Positions 50,975 through 60,285 of a stretch of 64,000 bases of DNA are shown here, piece after piece. Every line of letters starts with the position of its first letter. Positions within the stretch are counted from its first letter, which is position 1. Both the position numbers and the translations under genes were made by a program. The stretch is from UBA1723 sp045641625. Lineage in GTDB: Bacteria > Bacteroidota > Bacteroidia > Bacteroidales > Paludibacteraceae. The notes under the pieces were generated by a model that saw only the letters and a program-made list of their open reading frames with translations, did not search any database and was not told the DNA's origin. The stretch is taken from assembly GCA_045641625.1 (NCBI GenBank), contig JAZUHH010000090.1:30398-94397 (forward strand), given 5' to 3'.

Positions 50975-51682
50975 ATGAGCGGAAAAATATATCTTATTCC
51001 CAACACATTAGGAGAAAGCGAAACAAAAAGCGTATTCCCCGAACTTAACTTTGCAATCATCAGGAGCATCAAGCACTTCATTGTCGAGGATGTACGTACT
51101 GCACGCAGATTCCTGAAGAAGATGGACAAGGAGATTGATATAGACACGCTTACTTTCTATACCCTTAACAAGCATACTTCTCCAGAGGAGATATCTACAT
51201 ACCTTGCGCCCGCTCTTGCAGGAGCAGATATGGGAGTAATCAGCGAGGCAGGATGCCCGTGCATAGCAGATCCCGGAGCAGAAATAGTGAAAATAGCGCA
51301 AAAGAAAGGGTTAAAAAGCATCCCGTTGGTTGGTCCTTCGTCTATACTTATGGGACTTATGGCATCCGGATTTAACGGGCAAAGCTTTGCATTTGTAGGC
51401 TACCTTCCAATCGAGGACGGAGACCGCATAAACAGAATCAAATCGCTTGAAAAGCGTGCAAAGATAGAGCATCAGTCACAGATATTCATCGAGACTCCGT
51501 ACCGCAACATAAAGATGATGGAGTCTTTGCTTTCTACCCTTCAGCCGAACACGTTGGTCTGCGTTGCGTGCGATGTCACTCTGGAGAGCGAGATGATTGT
51601 CACCAAAACCGTATCAGAATGGAAGAAAAAGCCATTGCCTGAGATTAACAAAAGGCCAACTGTCTTTATAATCTACTGCTAA
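50975..51682 (+). CDS. RsmI-like SAM-dependent methyltransferase
   Basis: A 235-residue member of the tetrapyrrole methylase superfamily: IYLIPNTLGE at the N-terminus, GVISEAGCPCIADPGAEIV and PLVGPSSILMGLMASGFNGQ. RsmI, which makes 2'-O-methylcytidine 1402 in 16S rRNA, is the nearest relative I recognise, but it is longer (about 285) and starts TPIGN; this variant is a shorter Bacteroidetes form. The exact target is not certain. Confidence 0.8.
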   Translation: MSGKIYLIPNTLGESETKSVFPELNFAIIRSIKHFIVEDVRTARRFLKKMDKEIDIDTLTFYTLNKHTSPEEISTYLAPALAGADMGVISEAGCPCIADPGAEIVKIAQKKGLKSIPLVGPSSILMGLMASGFNGQSFAFVGYLPIEDGDRINRIKSLEKRAKIEHQSQIFIETPYRNIKMMESLLSTLQPNTLVCVACDVTLESEMIVTKTVSEWKKKPLPEINKRPTVFIIYC

Positions 51683-51705
51683 TCAACACAATTTGTTTAT
51701 TAGAA

Positions 51706-52602
51706 ATGAACGATAACAGATCTTCACATAATGATTCTGACTACCGCCAATGGCTTTCCGGAATTCCCTATGAGATAGCGTTTTGGAACAATGTTTTCCG
51801 ATGGGACTCCACTTTCAATGGCATGATGGGCTGGTCAAAGTTCGGAAGAAACATCCAATTGGATGGAATGGATGTTACAACATTGCTAAACGACTGCGAA
51901 AACCCTACTATTCTGGATATTGGCTGTGGCCTAAGTTTTGCGAACGGCGACAAATTCACATCCACAAATGGAGAAGAAAAGCATTTGGACCTGCATTACA
52001 TAGATCCTTTGGCAGACTACTACAACGTCATAAAACGACGTCATAACCGCAATTTGCCAGACATAGAGTTTGGCATGATGGAACACATTTCCACAACATG
52101 GAAAGGCCCCAAGGCATCATTATGTATCATCTGCAATGCATTAGACCACTCATCATCTCCTATGCAAGGCATTATGGAGGCATTAAAAGTGTTGAAAGTC
52201 GGTGGATGCCTGTACCTTAACCATCATCCAAATGAGGCAGAAGCAGAACACTATAAGGGATTTCACAAGTTCAACATCTGCACAGACGAACAAAAGCGCC
52301 TGATCATTTGGAACAAAAAAGATCGTATCGTAGTAGATGACGTGCTGTCAGAATATGCAAGCATATCCACTCAAACGCTTGAAAACGGATTTGTTGTAGC
52401 AGTCATTACTAAAAAGGCAGAAATACCAGAAAAAGCCGAGCAGGTCTATAGTTCCGAAGAACTTAGGGCAATGATTATGGAGCCTTCCAAGTCATTCGGG
52501 TTCAAGCTAAAATACTCATGGTACAATTTCATACAATTCTTTGTCCAAGCCCTTTCATGGGAAAACAAGCAGAAACTAAAGAAGCTTTTGGAATTCAAAT
52601 AG
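51706..52602 (+). CDS. Class I SAM-dependent methyltransferase
   Basis: A 298-residue protein with the Rossmann SAM motif ILDIGCGLSF near residue 70, the acidic HYIDPLADYY at the end of strand 2, ICNALDHSSSP for motif IV and the LKVGGCLYLNHHPNE strand. The N-terminal DYRQWLSGIPYEIAFWNN resembles methyltransferases near capsule or O-antigen genes, but no such genes are adjacent. Substrate unknown. It is 23 bases after the RsmI-like gene. Confidence 0.8.
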   Translation: MNDNRSSHNDSDYRQWLSGIPYEIAFWNNVFRWDSTFNGMMGWSKFGRNIQLDGMDVTTLLNDCENPTILDIGCGLSFANGDKFTSTNGEEKHLDLHYIDPLADYYNVIKRRHNRNLPDIEFGMMEHISTTWKGPKASLCIICNALDHSSSPMQGIMEALKVLKVGGCLYLNHHPNEAEAEHYKGFHKFNICTDEQKRLIIWNKKDRIVVDDVLSEYASISTQTLENGFVVAVITKKAEIPEKAEQVYSSEELRAMIMEPSKSFGFKLKYSWYNFIQFFVQALSWENKQKLKKLLEFK

Positions 52603-52669
52603 TTCTATAACAATAGAACTAAACAAGAAATGACCAAAGGAACAGTATAACCATTCAAAAAAAGATAAG

Positions 52670-52711
52670 AAAAGAAGAGATGTATCTAACCAAAGACACA
52701 TCTCTTCTTTT
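52670..52711 (+). terminator. Bidirectional terminator between the methyltransferase and pyrG
   Basis: Perfect 14-base stem AAAAGAAGAGATGT / ACATCTCTTCTTTT with a 14-base loop. It lies between convergent genes and can serve both. Confidence 0.85.
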
Positions 52712-52728
52712 GTTGACATAAATACAAT

Positions 52729-54342
52729 TTACTTAGTTTCGTCGTCATAAGCAGAAGCTGCAGCCACAAAGGCTACGAACAACTTATGAGGATTTACCAC
52801 AGTACTCTTTAACTCTGGATGGAACTGGCCTGCTATAAAGAATCTATGAGAAGGAATCTCTACAATCTCTACCAACTTAGTGTCAGGGTTTACTCCTGAA
52901 GCTATCATACCATTCTGCTCATATTCAGCCAAGAAGTCGTTGTTGAACTCATAACGGTGTCTGTGACGTTCAGAGATCATATTCGAACCATATATCTTCT
53001 CAGCCAACGAACCAGCCTTAAGCTCACAAGGATAAGCACCCAAACGCATAGTGTGTCCCATTCCTGTGATGTTCTTCTGATTCTCCATAATATCTACAAC
53101 CTTGTGCGCCGATCTAGGATTTATCTCGGCAGAATGAGCGTCTTCATAACCAAGAACATTGCGGGCAAACTCAATCACAGCACACTGCATACCTAGACAT
53201 ATACCAAAGAAAGGAATGTTATTCTCACGTGCATACTGAACGCTCAAAATCTTTCCTTCGATACCTCGGTCTCCAAAACCTGGAGCAACAAGAATACCCT
53301 TCATACCCTCTAGCTTCTCTGCGACATTCTCTTTAGTCACATGCTCACTTTGAATCAAATGAAGGTCAACCTTAACTTCGTTGGCAGCACCTGCATGAAC
53401 AAAACTCTCCAAAATAGACTTGTAAGCATCAGGAAGCTCGACATACTTTCCAACCAAAGCAATTTTCACCACTTTCTTAGGATTCTTGAATTTACCCAAG
53501 AACGACATCCATCTGTCTAACTTAGGCTCTCCATCAACAGTCAATCCCAAATGCTGCATGACAACCACATCAAGCTGCTGCTCGTGCATCATCAAAGGCA
53601 CTTCATAGATTGTTGGAGCATCCATACACTCGATAACAGAATCCTTAGAGACATTACAGAACAAGGCAACCTTTTTCTTCACGCTTTCATCAAGCTTATG
53701 CTCAGTTCTTAGCACGAGAATGTCTGGTTGTACACCATTCTGCAACAAATGCTTCACAGAATGTTGAGTAGGCTTTGTCTTCAACTCATGTGCCGCTGCA
53801 ACATAAGGAACGTATGTAAGATGGATACAAGCACAGTCACGTCCTAACTCCCACTTCAACTGGCGAACTGCCTCTACGTAAGGCAAAGACTCAATGTCTC
53901 CTACTGTTCCTCCAATCTCTGTAATTACAACGTCAAACTTCTTTGTATTTCCTAGAGCAACTATGTTTCGCTTTATCTCGTCTGTGATATGAGGAATAAT
54001 CTGCACAGTCTTACCAAGGTAATCACCGCGACGCTCCTTGTTTATCACATTCTGGTAGATTCTTCCTGTTGTTACATTGTTTGCCTGAGATGTAGGCACA
54101 CTTAAAAATCTCTCGTAATGGCCAAGGTCCAAATCTGTAACAGCTCCGTCATCAGTAACATAACACTCACCATGTTCATAAGGGTTAAGAGTGTCCGGAT
54201 CTATATTGATATAAGGATCCAACTTCTGAATAGTTACTGAAAGACCTCTCGCCTGAAGAAGTTTAGCCAAAGATGCGGCAATAATACCCTTTCCAAGACT
54301 AGAAGTCACACCGCCAGTTACAAAAATATACCTCGTATTCAT
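52729..54342 (-). CDS. pyrG: CTP synthase
   Basis: 537 residues from the ATG at 54342 (MNTRYIFVTGGVTSSLGKG), the usual length. The promoter -7 element at 54385-54378 lies inside the longer frame and rules out the upstream start. The amidoligase part has SSLGKGI P-loop and DPYINIDPDTLNPYEHGE. The glutaminase part has GICLGMQCAVIEF with the catalytic Cys, and QFHPELKS with the His-Glu pair. It turns UTP into CTP with glutamine. Confidence 0.97.
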   Translation of the reverse strand: MNTRYIFVTGGVTSSLGKGIIAASLAKLLQARGLSVTIQKLDPYINIDPDTLNPYEHGECYVTDDGAVTDLDLGHYERFLSVPTSQANNVTTGRIYQNVINKERRGDYLGKTVQIIPHITDEIKRNIVALGNTKKFDVVITEIGGTVGDIESLPYVEAVRQLKWELGRDCACIHLTYVPYVAAAHELKTKPTQHSVKHLLQNGVQPDILVLRTEHKLDESVKKKVALFCNVSKDSVIECMDAPTIYEVPLMMHEQQLDVVVMQHLGLTVDGEPKLDRWMSFLGKFKNPKKVVKIALVGKYVELPDAYKSILESFVHAGAANEVKVDLHLIQSEHVTKENVAEKLEGMKGILVAPGFGDRGIEGKILSVQYARENNIPFFGICLGMQCAVIEFARNVLGYEDAHSAEINPRSAHKVVDIMENQKNITGMGHTMRLGAYPCELKAGSLAEKIYGSNMISERHRHRYEFNNDFLAEYEQNGMIASGVNPDTKLVEIVEIPSHRFFIAGQFHPELKSTVVNPHKLFVAFVAAASAYDDETK

Positions 54343-54377
54343 ATCTTTTAAGATTAAAGATTTATCACTACGGATTG

Positions 54378-54385
54378 CAAAGGTA
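54378..54385 (-). promoter_or_regulatory. Promoter -7 element of pyrG
   Basis: TACCTTTG on the minus strand, 35 bases before the ATG at 54342. Confidence 0.65.
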
Positions 54386-54532
54386 ATCACTTTGTCAGGC
54401 AATGCAGACTATTAGTCTTCTCTTGTAAAACAAAAAACTGTTTTAGTTACAAATAAATCAAATAAGAGATTAAAATATAACAATCTGTAATAATTTTTAC
54501 CATTATGGTTTCTATTCGTTATTTTACAAAAC

Positions 54533-54566
54533 AAAAGTGGCTGGTCATAAGTAACCAACCACTTTT
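54533..54566 (-). terminator. Terminator of the WG-repeat/DUF4954 unit
   Basis: Stem AAAAGTGGCTGGT / ACCAACCACTTTT (one mismatch), 8-base loop, followed by TTTTGT on the minus strand. Confidence 0.82.
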
Positions 54567-54596
54567 ATCCTTTTTCTTTAGGAATAGAATAGAAAT

Positions 54597-56465
54597 TTAG
54601 AATCCTTGAACAGCACTAAAGTCCAAAGCAGCTGTTTCCTTATCTCCGTCCATTCCATAACCAACACGCATAAAGTCTGAGTATTCACGCTGTTTGTCAG
54701 TCTCTACTAACTTGTCCAGAACATCTTGAGATTCGACTCCCTTAGATATAAGTTCATCAATCTTATCTTGAGTAACCGAAGACACGTCATTGGCAAAGAA
54801 CCTGCGCAGAACCATAGCAGCAGTCCACTCCAATCTATTGTTTGCAAAGGACTCGTTTATCTTTTTCAATGCACTACTATCTGCATAGCTGCCACCACCT
54901 AACAAAGCATCAACATCGCTTTTTCTAGCCCACATGCCACAGACATCAATCCAATTCGATCCATTGTCCTTCTTAGCTAAGTCAATTAGCATAGAAGGTG
55001 TTATCTTCTCGTTCTGGAACACATGGGAAACATAAGAGTACAAGAAATAGTTATATAGATCAAGACCTTCGTCAACTGCCACACTATGCATCTTTGCTCT
55101 TCCATACTTGTGATAGTTTACACCCTCTTTCCTCTGATGATGCTGCTTTTTTTCTAGGAAGTCAATACCATCAAGAACCTGCTGCATTACGAAAGGAGAA
55201 CGTATGTCGAAATTGATTACATCCTGAGAATACCAGTCGGATAAACACTCGGGACACATGCTTCTTTTATCTCGCTTCTCCCACTTCGTAATGTCTCTTG
55301 CTGTTCCACTGCTTTTCAAACTCATTCCTGGAAAAATCCAAGTCTCCCCATTCTGCTCTATCAAGTAAGAGAAAGGAAGAGTACGGGTATCAAGATTACC
55401 TCCATGCTTGCCCTTCACTAAAGAGAAAACACCTGTTATTGCAGGCCATAGAATATATGATCCGCTGGCTGTCTTGCTTCCGCGCTGAAGAATACCCTCG
55501 TGATTTGGTCCAAGTCGATAATAGTGGTTGCTCTGGTTTGTATTGCTTCCTGCATTCATGAAACTGAACATACCGGCAATCAGAAGTGTTGACTTGTGAT
55601 GTGTGACTGTGAAAGGTCCGGCAAAGACACTGCAGGCTTCTCCATGAAACGCCTGGCAATTCGAGCAGAACACACAATCAGTCGCAGAAAATCCGTTTCC
55701 AATCTGAGTACCTTCTCCAACAAAACAACGCTCGACTATGGCGGCATTTGTAATCTGCGAACCTGGCATAAAGACAAAATCACTAGCCATTACATCATTG
55801 CCCACGAAGACATTGCCGTCTATAGACTTTATATATCCGTTCTCAAGCTTTGAGCAATATCTTAGTTCAGCTTTACCTTCAATATACACATTCTTGATTT
55901 CGCGACAACCTATGATGATAGTTCCTTTTCCTAAACTACCCTTCCCTTTACATTGGCACACATTATAATCTGAAAGGTAGCCGCTCATTTTATTTGTCAG
56001 TTCCTCATCGTGACGATACAACGATGCAAAATAGGCTGTTTGTGCAGTAATCTTTGGAGAAAGAGGAATCGAACGTCCTCCGTTCTCGTTAAGGACCGCG
56101 ACAGGTGTTCCTATTCCGAAAGTAGCGTCTTTCTCGCAGACAATAGAACCTACGTTAACGATAACTGTATCGCATTCAATCACATAGTTTGAAATAACAT
56201 CCCCTACATTCTTTATCAATACACCATCGCATACCGAACAATCTTTTAATGTAGCATTGTATATACCGGGCAATTCATCGCTAGCCGAATAATTATGTCG
56301 CTTAGAAACATTTATATTACATGTACCAAGGAATGTGACATTCCTTAGTCTATCTGTATCAACATCTTCATTAAATCTGACGTTATCCCAATTCTCTGCC
56401 TTGCATCCGTTAGCGACAAGCCTATCTATTATTGATTGATCAATTTTATCGTAAATTCTATCCAT
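54597..56465 (-). CDS. DUF4954-family left-handed beta-helix protein
   Basis: 622 residues from MDRIYDKIDQSII, a start that fits relatives better than the upstream Met. Long regions of hexapeptide-like repeats (VGSIVCEKDATFGIGTPV, VFVGNDVMASDFVFMPGSQI, VERCFVGEGTQIGNGFSATDCVF) indicate a left-handed beta-helix as in acyl or nucleotidyl transferases. NENGGR and LYRHDEELT near residue 125-160 are typical of DUF4954. No clear catalytic motif. The family occurs widely in Bacteroidetes; function unknown. It follows the WG-repeat gene after 71 bases and may share its transcript. Confidence 0.82.
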   Translation of the reverse strand: MDRIYDKIDQSIIDRLVANGCKAENWDNVRFNEDVDTDRLRNVTFLGTCNINVSKRHNYSASDELPGIYNATLKDCSVCDGVLIKNVGDVISNYVIECDTVIVNVGSIVCEKDATFGIGTPVAVLNENGGRSIPLSPKITAQTAYFASLYRHDEELTNKMSGYLSDYNVCQCKGKGSLGKGTIIIGCREIKNVYIEGKAELRYCSKLENGYIKSIDGNVFVGNDVMASDFVFMPGSQITNAAIVERCFVGEGTQIGNGFSATDCVFCSNCQAFHGEACSVFAGPFTVTHHKSTLLIAGMFSFMNAGSNTNQSNHYYRLGPNHEGILQRGSKTASGSYILWPAITGVFSLVKGKHGGNLDTRTLPFSYLIEQNGETWIFPGMSLKSSGTARDITKWEKRDKRSMCPECLSDWYSQDVINFDIRSPFVMQQVLDGIDFLEKKQHHQRKEGVNYHKYGRAKMHSVAVDEGLDLYNYFLYSYVSHVFQNEKITPSMLIDLAKKDNGSNWIDVCGMWARKSDVDALLGGGSYADSSALKKINESFANNRLEWTAAMVLRRFFANDVSSVTQDKIDELISKGVESQDVLDKLVETDKQREYSDFMRVGYGMDGDKETAALDFSAVQGF

Positions 56466-56536
56466 ACTACCAAAATATAAATAGAGACGGCACAAATACT
56501 TGTCCGTCTCCATTAAACTATTCTTTCTGAAAAATT

Positions 56537-59224
56537 CTAGAACTTGATAACACCATACTTGTCATTGAATAGGACAATTGCTGAATTGCTATCAACCGAG
56601 GCAATCTTCTTGTACTTAGTGTAAAGCTTGATGTCTCCGTTGTCATCAACGACTCCATACATATTATTCTTCTTGTTCTTGAAGATGTTACCGTTCAAAT
56701 CCGAGCCCTTAGGCAAGAATGAAGCTCCCGACTTGTCATAGCACATATTGTCTCCGTTAGTCTCTGCAACAACTATCTTGCCATTGAAAGAAGACACATT
56801 CTGTGCGAAAGGAACTACCACCTCATTACCGTTCAAGTCAAGCACACCGATGCGGCCGTCTGCAGTCTTGCAAGCGAAATAGTTATCGTCAAGTGCAGTG
56901 ATTTGTCTGTAAGTAGGTGCAACTACCAACTTGCCATCCTTAGAAACTAAAGCTGTCTTTGCCTGATTGAACAATCCCATATCAGCAGTCTCTACGGCAG
57001 TGTACATATTGTTGAACTTGCGAAGTCTGATCTCGTCTGTTGTCTGAAGGATGATCTTGCCTGCCTTGATGACAAACTTGATATTTGTCTGACCTTCGAA
57101 TGTATTGACAAAGATTACGTCAGCCTCCTTGCCGCTTGTAAGCAATTCGCAGTCGCTATCAAGCGAATGACTTGGATCAAGAAGTCTGTCATACTTAGGT
57201 TCAAGGATTACGTTATTGTAGTAAAGCAATCCCTTCTTGCCATTTAGTGTTACAATAGAATAGCCGTTACAGAATCTTGTCATATCGTCGTACTTTACAG
57301 GAACTGTCTCCTTAATTCCTTGAAGAGCACCAACCTTGCCACCCTTCTTTACGATCAACATTCCGTTCACAACCTCTGTATCGACAAAGTCATAGCCGGC
57401 TATGTCTGCAACCTTTCCGTTCTTGTCGTAAACCTCGCAGTTATTTCCGTTTCTTAGGAACACCACGCTTCCCACGCGCTTCATCTTGGAAGCCTGAGCC
57501 TCTGGAACAGAGCAAATAACATCAGTCTTTCTGTTGATGTAAGCATGCTTTCCATCCTTCAACTTCACGCGTGCCAAACCGTTCTCGAAACACTCTCCGA
57601 TCTCAAGGTACTGTCTGTCAATATTTACATGGTTGACCGTCTTGTCCAAGAATCCCCAGAAGCCGTTAACCTTGTAGCCGACCATCTTCTCCTCAGTAGC
57701 ACAAGCCTTGTACTCCTGCAATGGACCATGATACAAGAAAGTTCCGACTGTATCAATCCAACCCTCAGTTGTAGGGGAAGTCTTGACTATGGCTACTCCG
57801 TCAGCGTCAAAGAATGGCAACATATCATGGTTGATCTGTCCCATCAACTCTCCCTCCTGGCTGAACACACCATATTTCTTTCCGTTTCTTACCTTGATGA
57901 ACTTGCTGTCAATATCGTTTCCTGTTCTCCAAGTAACCTGGTCGTACTGAGAGTCGTGCTTTACAACTCCGTCAGGACCGCAGATAACCAAACGGCCAGC
58001 GTCCTGCATGGCTACGCTTCCGTTGCCCAAAACCTTATACTTTGATGCAGACAATGATCCGGACACGAAAGGCTGGATGGCTGTCTTCTCTCCTCTATAA
58101 GAAAGTCCCCATGATCCGCCCTGCTTGAAGGCTATGAAATCCGGAGAAACAAACATGATGTCTGATGCAGAATTAGCAACGAAATCAAGAACCTGAGAAC
58201 CAGACTCCACATCAATGACACCCCACTTGCCGGACTGCTTTGCGATCAGCTTGCCGTCGTTCACATCCGACATATCCTCGTATGAAACAGCAATCAGATC
58301 CTTGCCATCGAAAGACTTGACACCCCATTTGCCGAAGTCGTTGACAAGATAATACTTCTTGTTCTTCACAGTGTCCTCTGCAAGACGGATGTTCTTGTAC
58401 TTGGCCTCGATCTTCCAAGTCTGATATTCCTGCAAGCTCTCGATCTTCTTCTCGAACTCCGAAACAGCCTTGCCGTCCTCTGGATAGTTTGCTATGTATT
58501 TTGCATAAGAATTGATGTCGTCACGAGTCTTAGCCTCGTCATAGCTCATTTTCTGCAAGCCCTCGTTGATCTTAGGCACATACTTAGAGTTTGGATAGCG
58601 CTCGATATATGCCGAATAAGCGTCGGCAGTCTTAGAAAGCTGAGTGAAAGCGATTGAGTCACGAAGATCTATAGCCTTCTGAATCTGGCTTGAGTTTGGA
58701 TACTCAGCGATAAACTTCTCAACATCAACCAAAGAAGCACCCTTCAATGTCTTGTTCAAAACCATGCTCTCCTTGGCGTTCTTTGCTTCGTCAAGGTAAG
58801 AGCAGTTCTCGCAGGCGTTGATGATTGCCTCGAAAGTCTCGATCTTTCCGCTCTGAGTTGCATAATCGACCAAACTCTTCTCTACCTCTAGACGTACAGT
58901 CTCCATATCGAACTGAAGTTCACGGAAAATATCCATAACTCGCTTGCTAGTAACATAGTCACTGTAAGCGATCTTCTTGTAGAAATCGTAAGCCTTTAGA
59001 GGGTTATACTGTGGATTCTTCTTTGAATTATACGCCAAACACTCGCTTAGCTGATACAAAAACTGGTCAGGGGAAGTTGTAACCTTCACCTTGCTTCTAG
59101 TTTTCAACGCAGCTTCTACCTTATCTTTTCTAAGCTGCTTAATTACATCGGAAATATCATCACCGGCAAAAGATGCCTGCGCAGCGAACAAACCGACTAA
59201 TAATGTAGCTATCTCTCTTTTCAT
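56537..59224 (-). CDS. WG-repeat exported protein
   Basis: An 895-residue protein with signal peptide (ends near ASFAGDD). Residues about 30-280 are helical and TPR-like (VEKFIAEYPNSSQIQKAIDL, YSAYIERYPNSKYVPKINEGL, NYPEDGKAVSEFEKKI). From about 300 to the end there are ten or more WG repeats: GKWGVKSFDGKDLIAVSYEDM, GKWGVIDVESG, GFWGFLDKTV, NMYGVVDDNGDIK and so on. WG repeats form beta-propeller-like arrays of unknown role. The combination of periplasmic TPR and WG array is common in Bacteroidetes; partner unknown. Confidence 0.85.
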   Translation of the reverse strand: MKREIATLLVGLFAAQASFAGDDISDVIKQLRKDKVEAALKTRSKVKVTTSPDQFLYQLSECLAYNSKKNPQYNPLKAYDFYKKIAYSDYVTSKRVMDIFRELQFDMETVRLEVEKSLVDYATQSGKIETFEAIINACENCSYLDEAKNAKESMVLNKTLKGASLVDVEKFIAEYPNSSQIQKAIDLRDSIAFTQLSKTADAYSAYIERYPNSKYVPKINEGLQKMSYDEAKTRDDINSYAKYIANYPEDGKAVSEFEKKIESLQEYQTWKIEAKYKNIRLAEDTVKNKKYYLVNDFGKWGVKSFDGKDLIAVSYEDMSDVNDGKLIAKQSGKWGVIDVESGSQVLDFVANSASDIMFVSPDFIAFKQGGSWGLSYRGEKTAIQPFVSGSLSASKYKVLGNGSVAMQDAGRLVICGPDGVVKHDSQYDQVTWRTGNDIDSKFIKVRNGKKYGVFSQEGELMGQINHDMLPFFDADGVAIVKTSPTTEGWIDTVGTFLYHGPLQEYKACATEEKMVGYKVNGFWGFLDKTVNHVNIDRQYLEIGECFENGLARVKLKDGKHAYINRKTDVICSVPEAQASKMKRVGSVVFLRNGNNCEVYDKNGKVADIAGYDFVDTEVVNGMLIVKKGGKVGALQGIKETVPVKYDDMTRFCNGYSIVTLNGKKGLLYYNNVILEPKYDRLLDPSHSLDSDCELLTSGKEADVIFVNTFEGQTNIKFVIKAGKIILQTTDEIRLRKFNNMYTAVETADMGLFNQAKTALVSKDGKLVVAPTYRQITALDDNYFACKTADGRIGVLDLNGNEVVVPFAQNVSSFNGKIVVAETNGDNMCYDKSGASFLPKGSDLNGNIFKNKKNNMYGVVDDNGDIKLYTKYKKIASVDSNSAIVLFNDKYGVIKF

Positions 59225-59390
59225 CCTCTATGCATTTTATCTAATATAAATGCAAATTAAACTCAAAATGAAGATATATGCAAGTTTTTTTGCGTATTTT
59301 ATCAAATAAGTTGAAAATAAGTACGCAAAAAGGACCTATCCGGCAACAAAACAGGAATACGCAGGGATTTTCTCTGTACTGGAGACTTCT

Positions 59391-59879
59391 CTACAGAATC
59401 TGCATGGCGATGACAGCGCAAGCCTCAGCGTCAGCAAGTGCATGGTGATGGTTTGTCAGATCATAGCCGCATTTTGCCGCAACAACATCAAGGTTGTGCT
59501 TTTCTTTGGGCCACAACTTTCTCGAGGCAATGCATGTGCAGTGGAACTCATAGTCGGGGTAATCCATCTGATACATCTTGAACACCGCCTTCAGACAAGT
59601 CTCGTCAAATGACTTGTTATGGGCGACAAGGGGCAGACCTGCAATTTTAGGCTCTATCTGCTTCCAAACATGGGGGAATATGGGTGCATCTTTTGTATCT
59701 GTCTTTTTCAGTCCGTGCACTTGCGTGCACCAATATGTATAATACTCGGGTTCAGGTTTAATGAGTGAATAGAACTTATCGACGATCTCACCGTTTCTGA
59801 CAACTACAATGCCGACAGAACATACGGAAGTACGCTCATTGTTTGCTGTTTCAAAATCTATAGCTGCAAAATCCTGCAT
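59391..59879 (-). CDS. DnaQ-like 3'-5' exonuclease
   Basis: A 162-residue DEDDh exonuclease: FAAIDFETAN supplies the first Asp and Glu, LVAHNKSFD the second Asp, and HHHALADAEAC the His-Asp pair. The size suits a stand-alone exonuclease domain related to the epsilon subunit of DNA polymerase III or RNase T. Whether DNA or RNA is the substrate cannot be told. Single gene. Confidence 0.88.
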   Translation of the reverse strand: MQDFAAIDFETANNERTSVCSVGIVVVRNGEIVDKFYSLIKPEPEYYTYWCTQVHGLKKTDTKDAPIFPHVWKQIEPKIAGLPLVAHNKSFDETCLKAVFKMYQMDYPDYEFHCTCIASRKLWPKEKHNLDVVAAKCGYDLTNHHHALADAEACAVIAMQIL

Positions 59880-60190
59880 AGTTTTCTATTTACTTAATTC
59901 GGTTATTAAATGCGTATAAAACCTCACACTCTCCTTGGACATATTTTCCTGCTCTGTGGCCGCTGGAATGCCACAAAATTTAGGAATCACGGCTTTATTA
60001 TGCTTTGGGGTTATCCAAACGATTTACAAAGATATAACATTTAGCAATTCCCTTAACATGTATTGGAGTACAAAAAGACAAAAGTATCAATTCGAGACCA
60101 AACTTTATCGTATTCAAAAAGACATCTTGAAGAACGCTACACAGTTAATTTAGGCTAAAAAATACAAAAAGGAATTGCATCATAAAACAA
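59880..60190. other. Intergenic stretch without recognised features
   Basis: It holds a 72-codon plus-strand frame at 59935-60153 that lacks a promoter, start signal and coding-like composition. No structured RNA stands out. Confidence 0.45.
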
Positions 60191-60230
60191 AAAGAGAGTG
60201 TATTTCCCAATGGAATACACCCTCTCTTTG
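60191..60230 (-). terminator. Terminator of the large secreted protein gene
   Basis: Stem AAAGAGA-GTGTATT / AATACAC-TCTCTTT with a two-base bulge, then TTTTTGTTTT on the minus strand. Confidence 0.82.
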
Positions 60231-60285
60231 TAATTATATAGCTTTCGCTTAGTTGCAGCTATACATTGCTTGTTCCGCCTTCAGT

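Noticed and set aside
59287..59327. Inverted repeat TTTTTGCGTA / TACGCAAAAA between the exonuclease and WG-repeat genes
   Set aside because: Neither strand has a U-tract after the stem, so I could not support a terminator; a protein site is possible but unproven.
59935..60153. 72-codon frame on the plus strand
   Set aside because: No promoter or ribosome site, no plausible domain, AT-rich intergenic composition.
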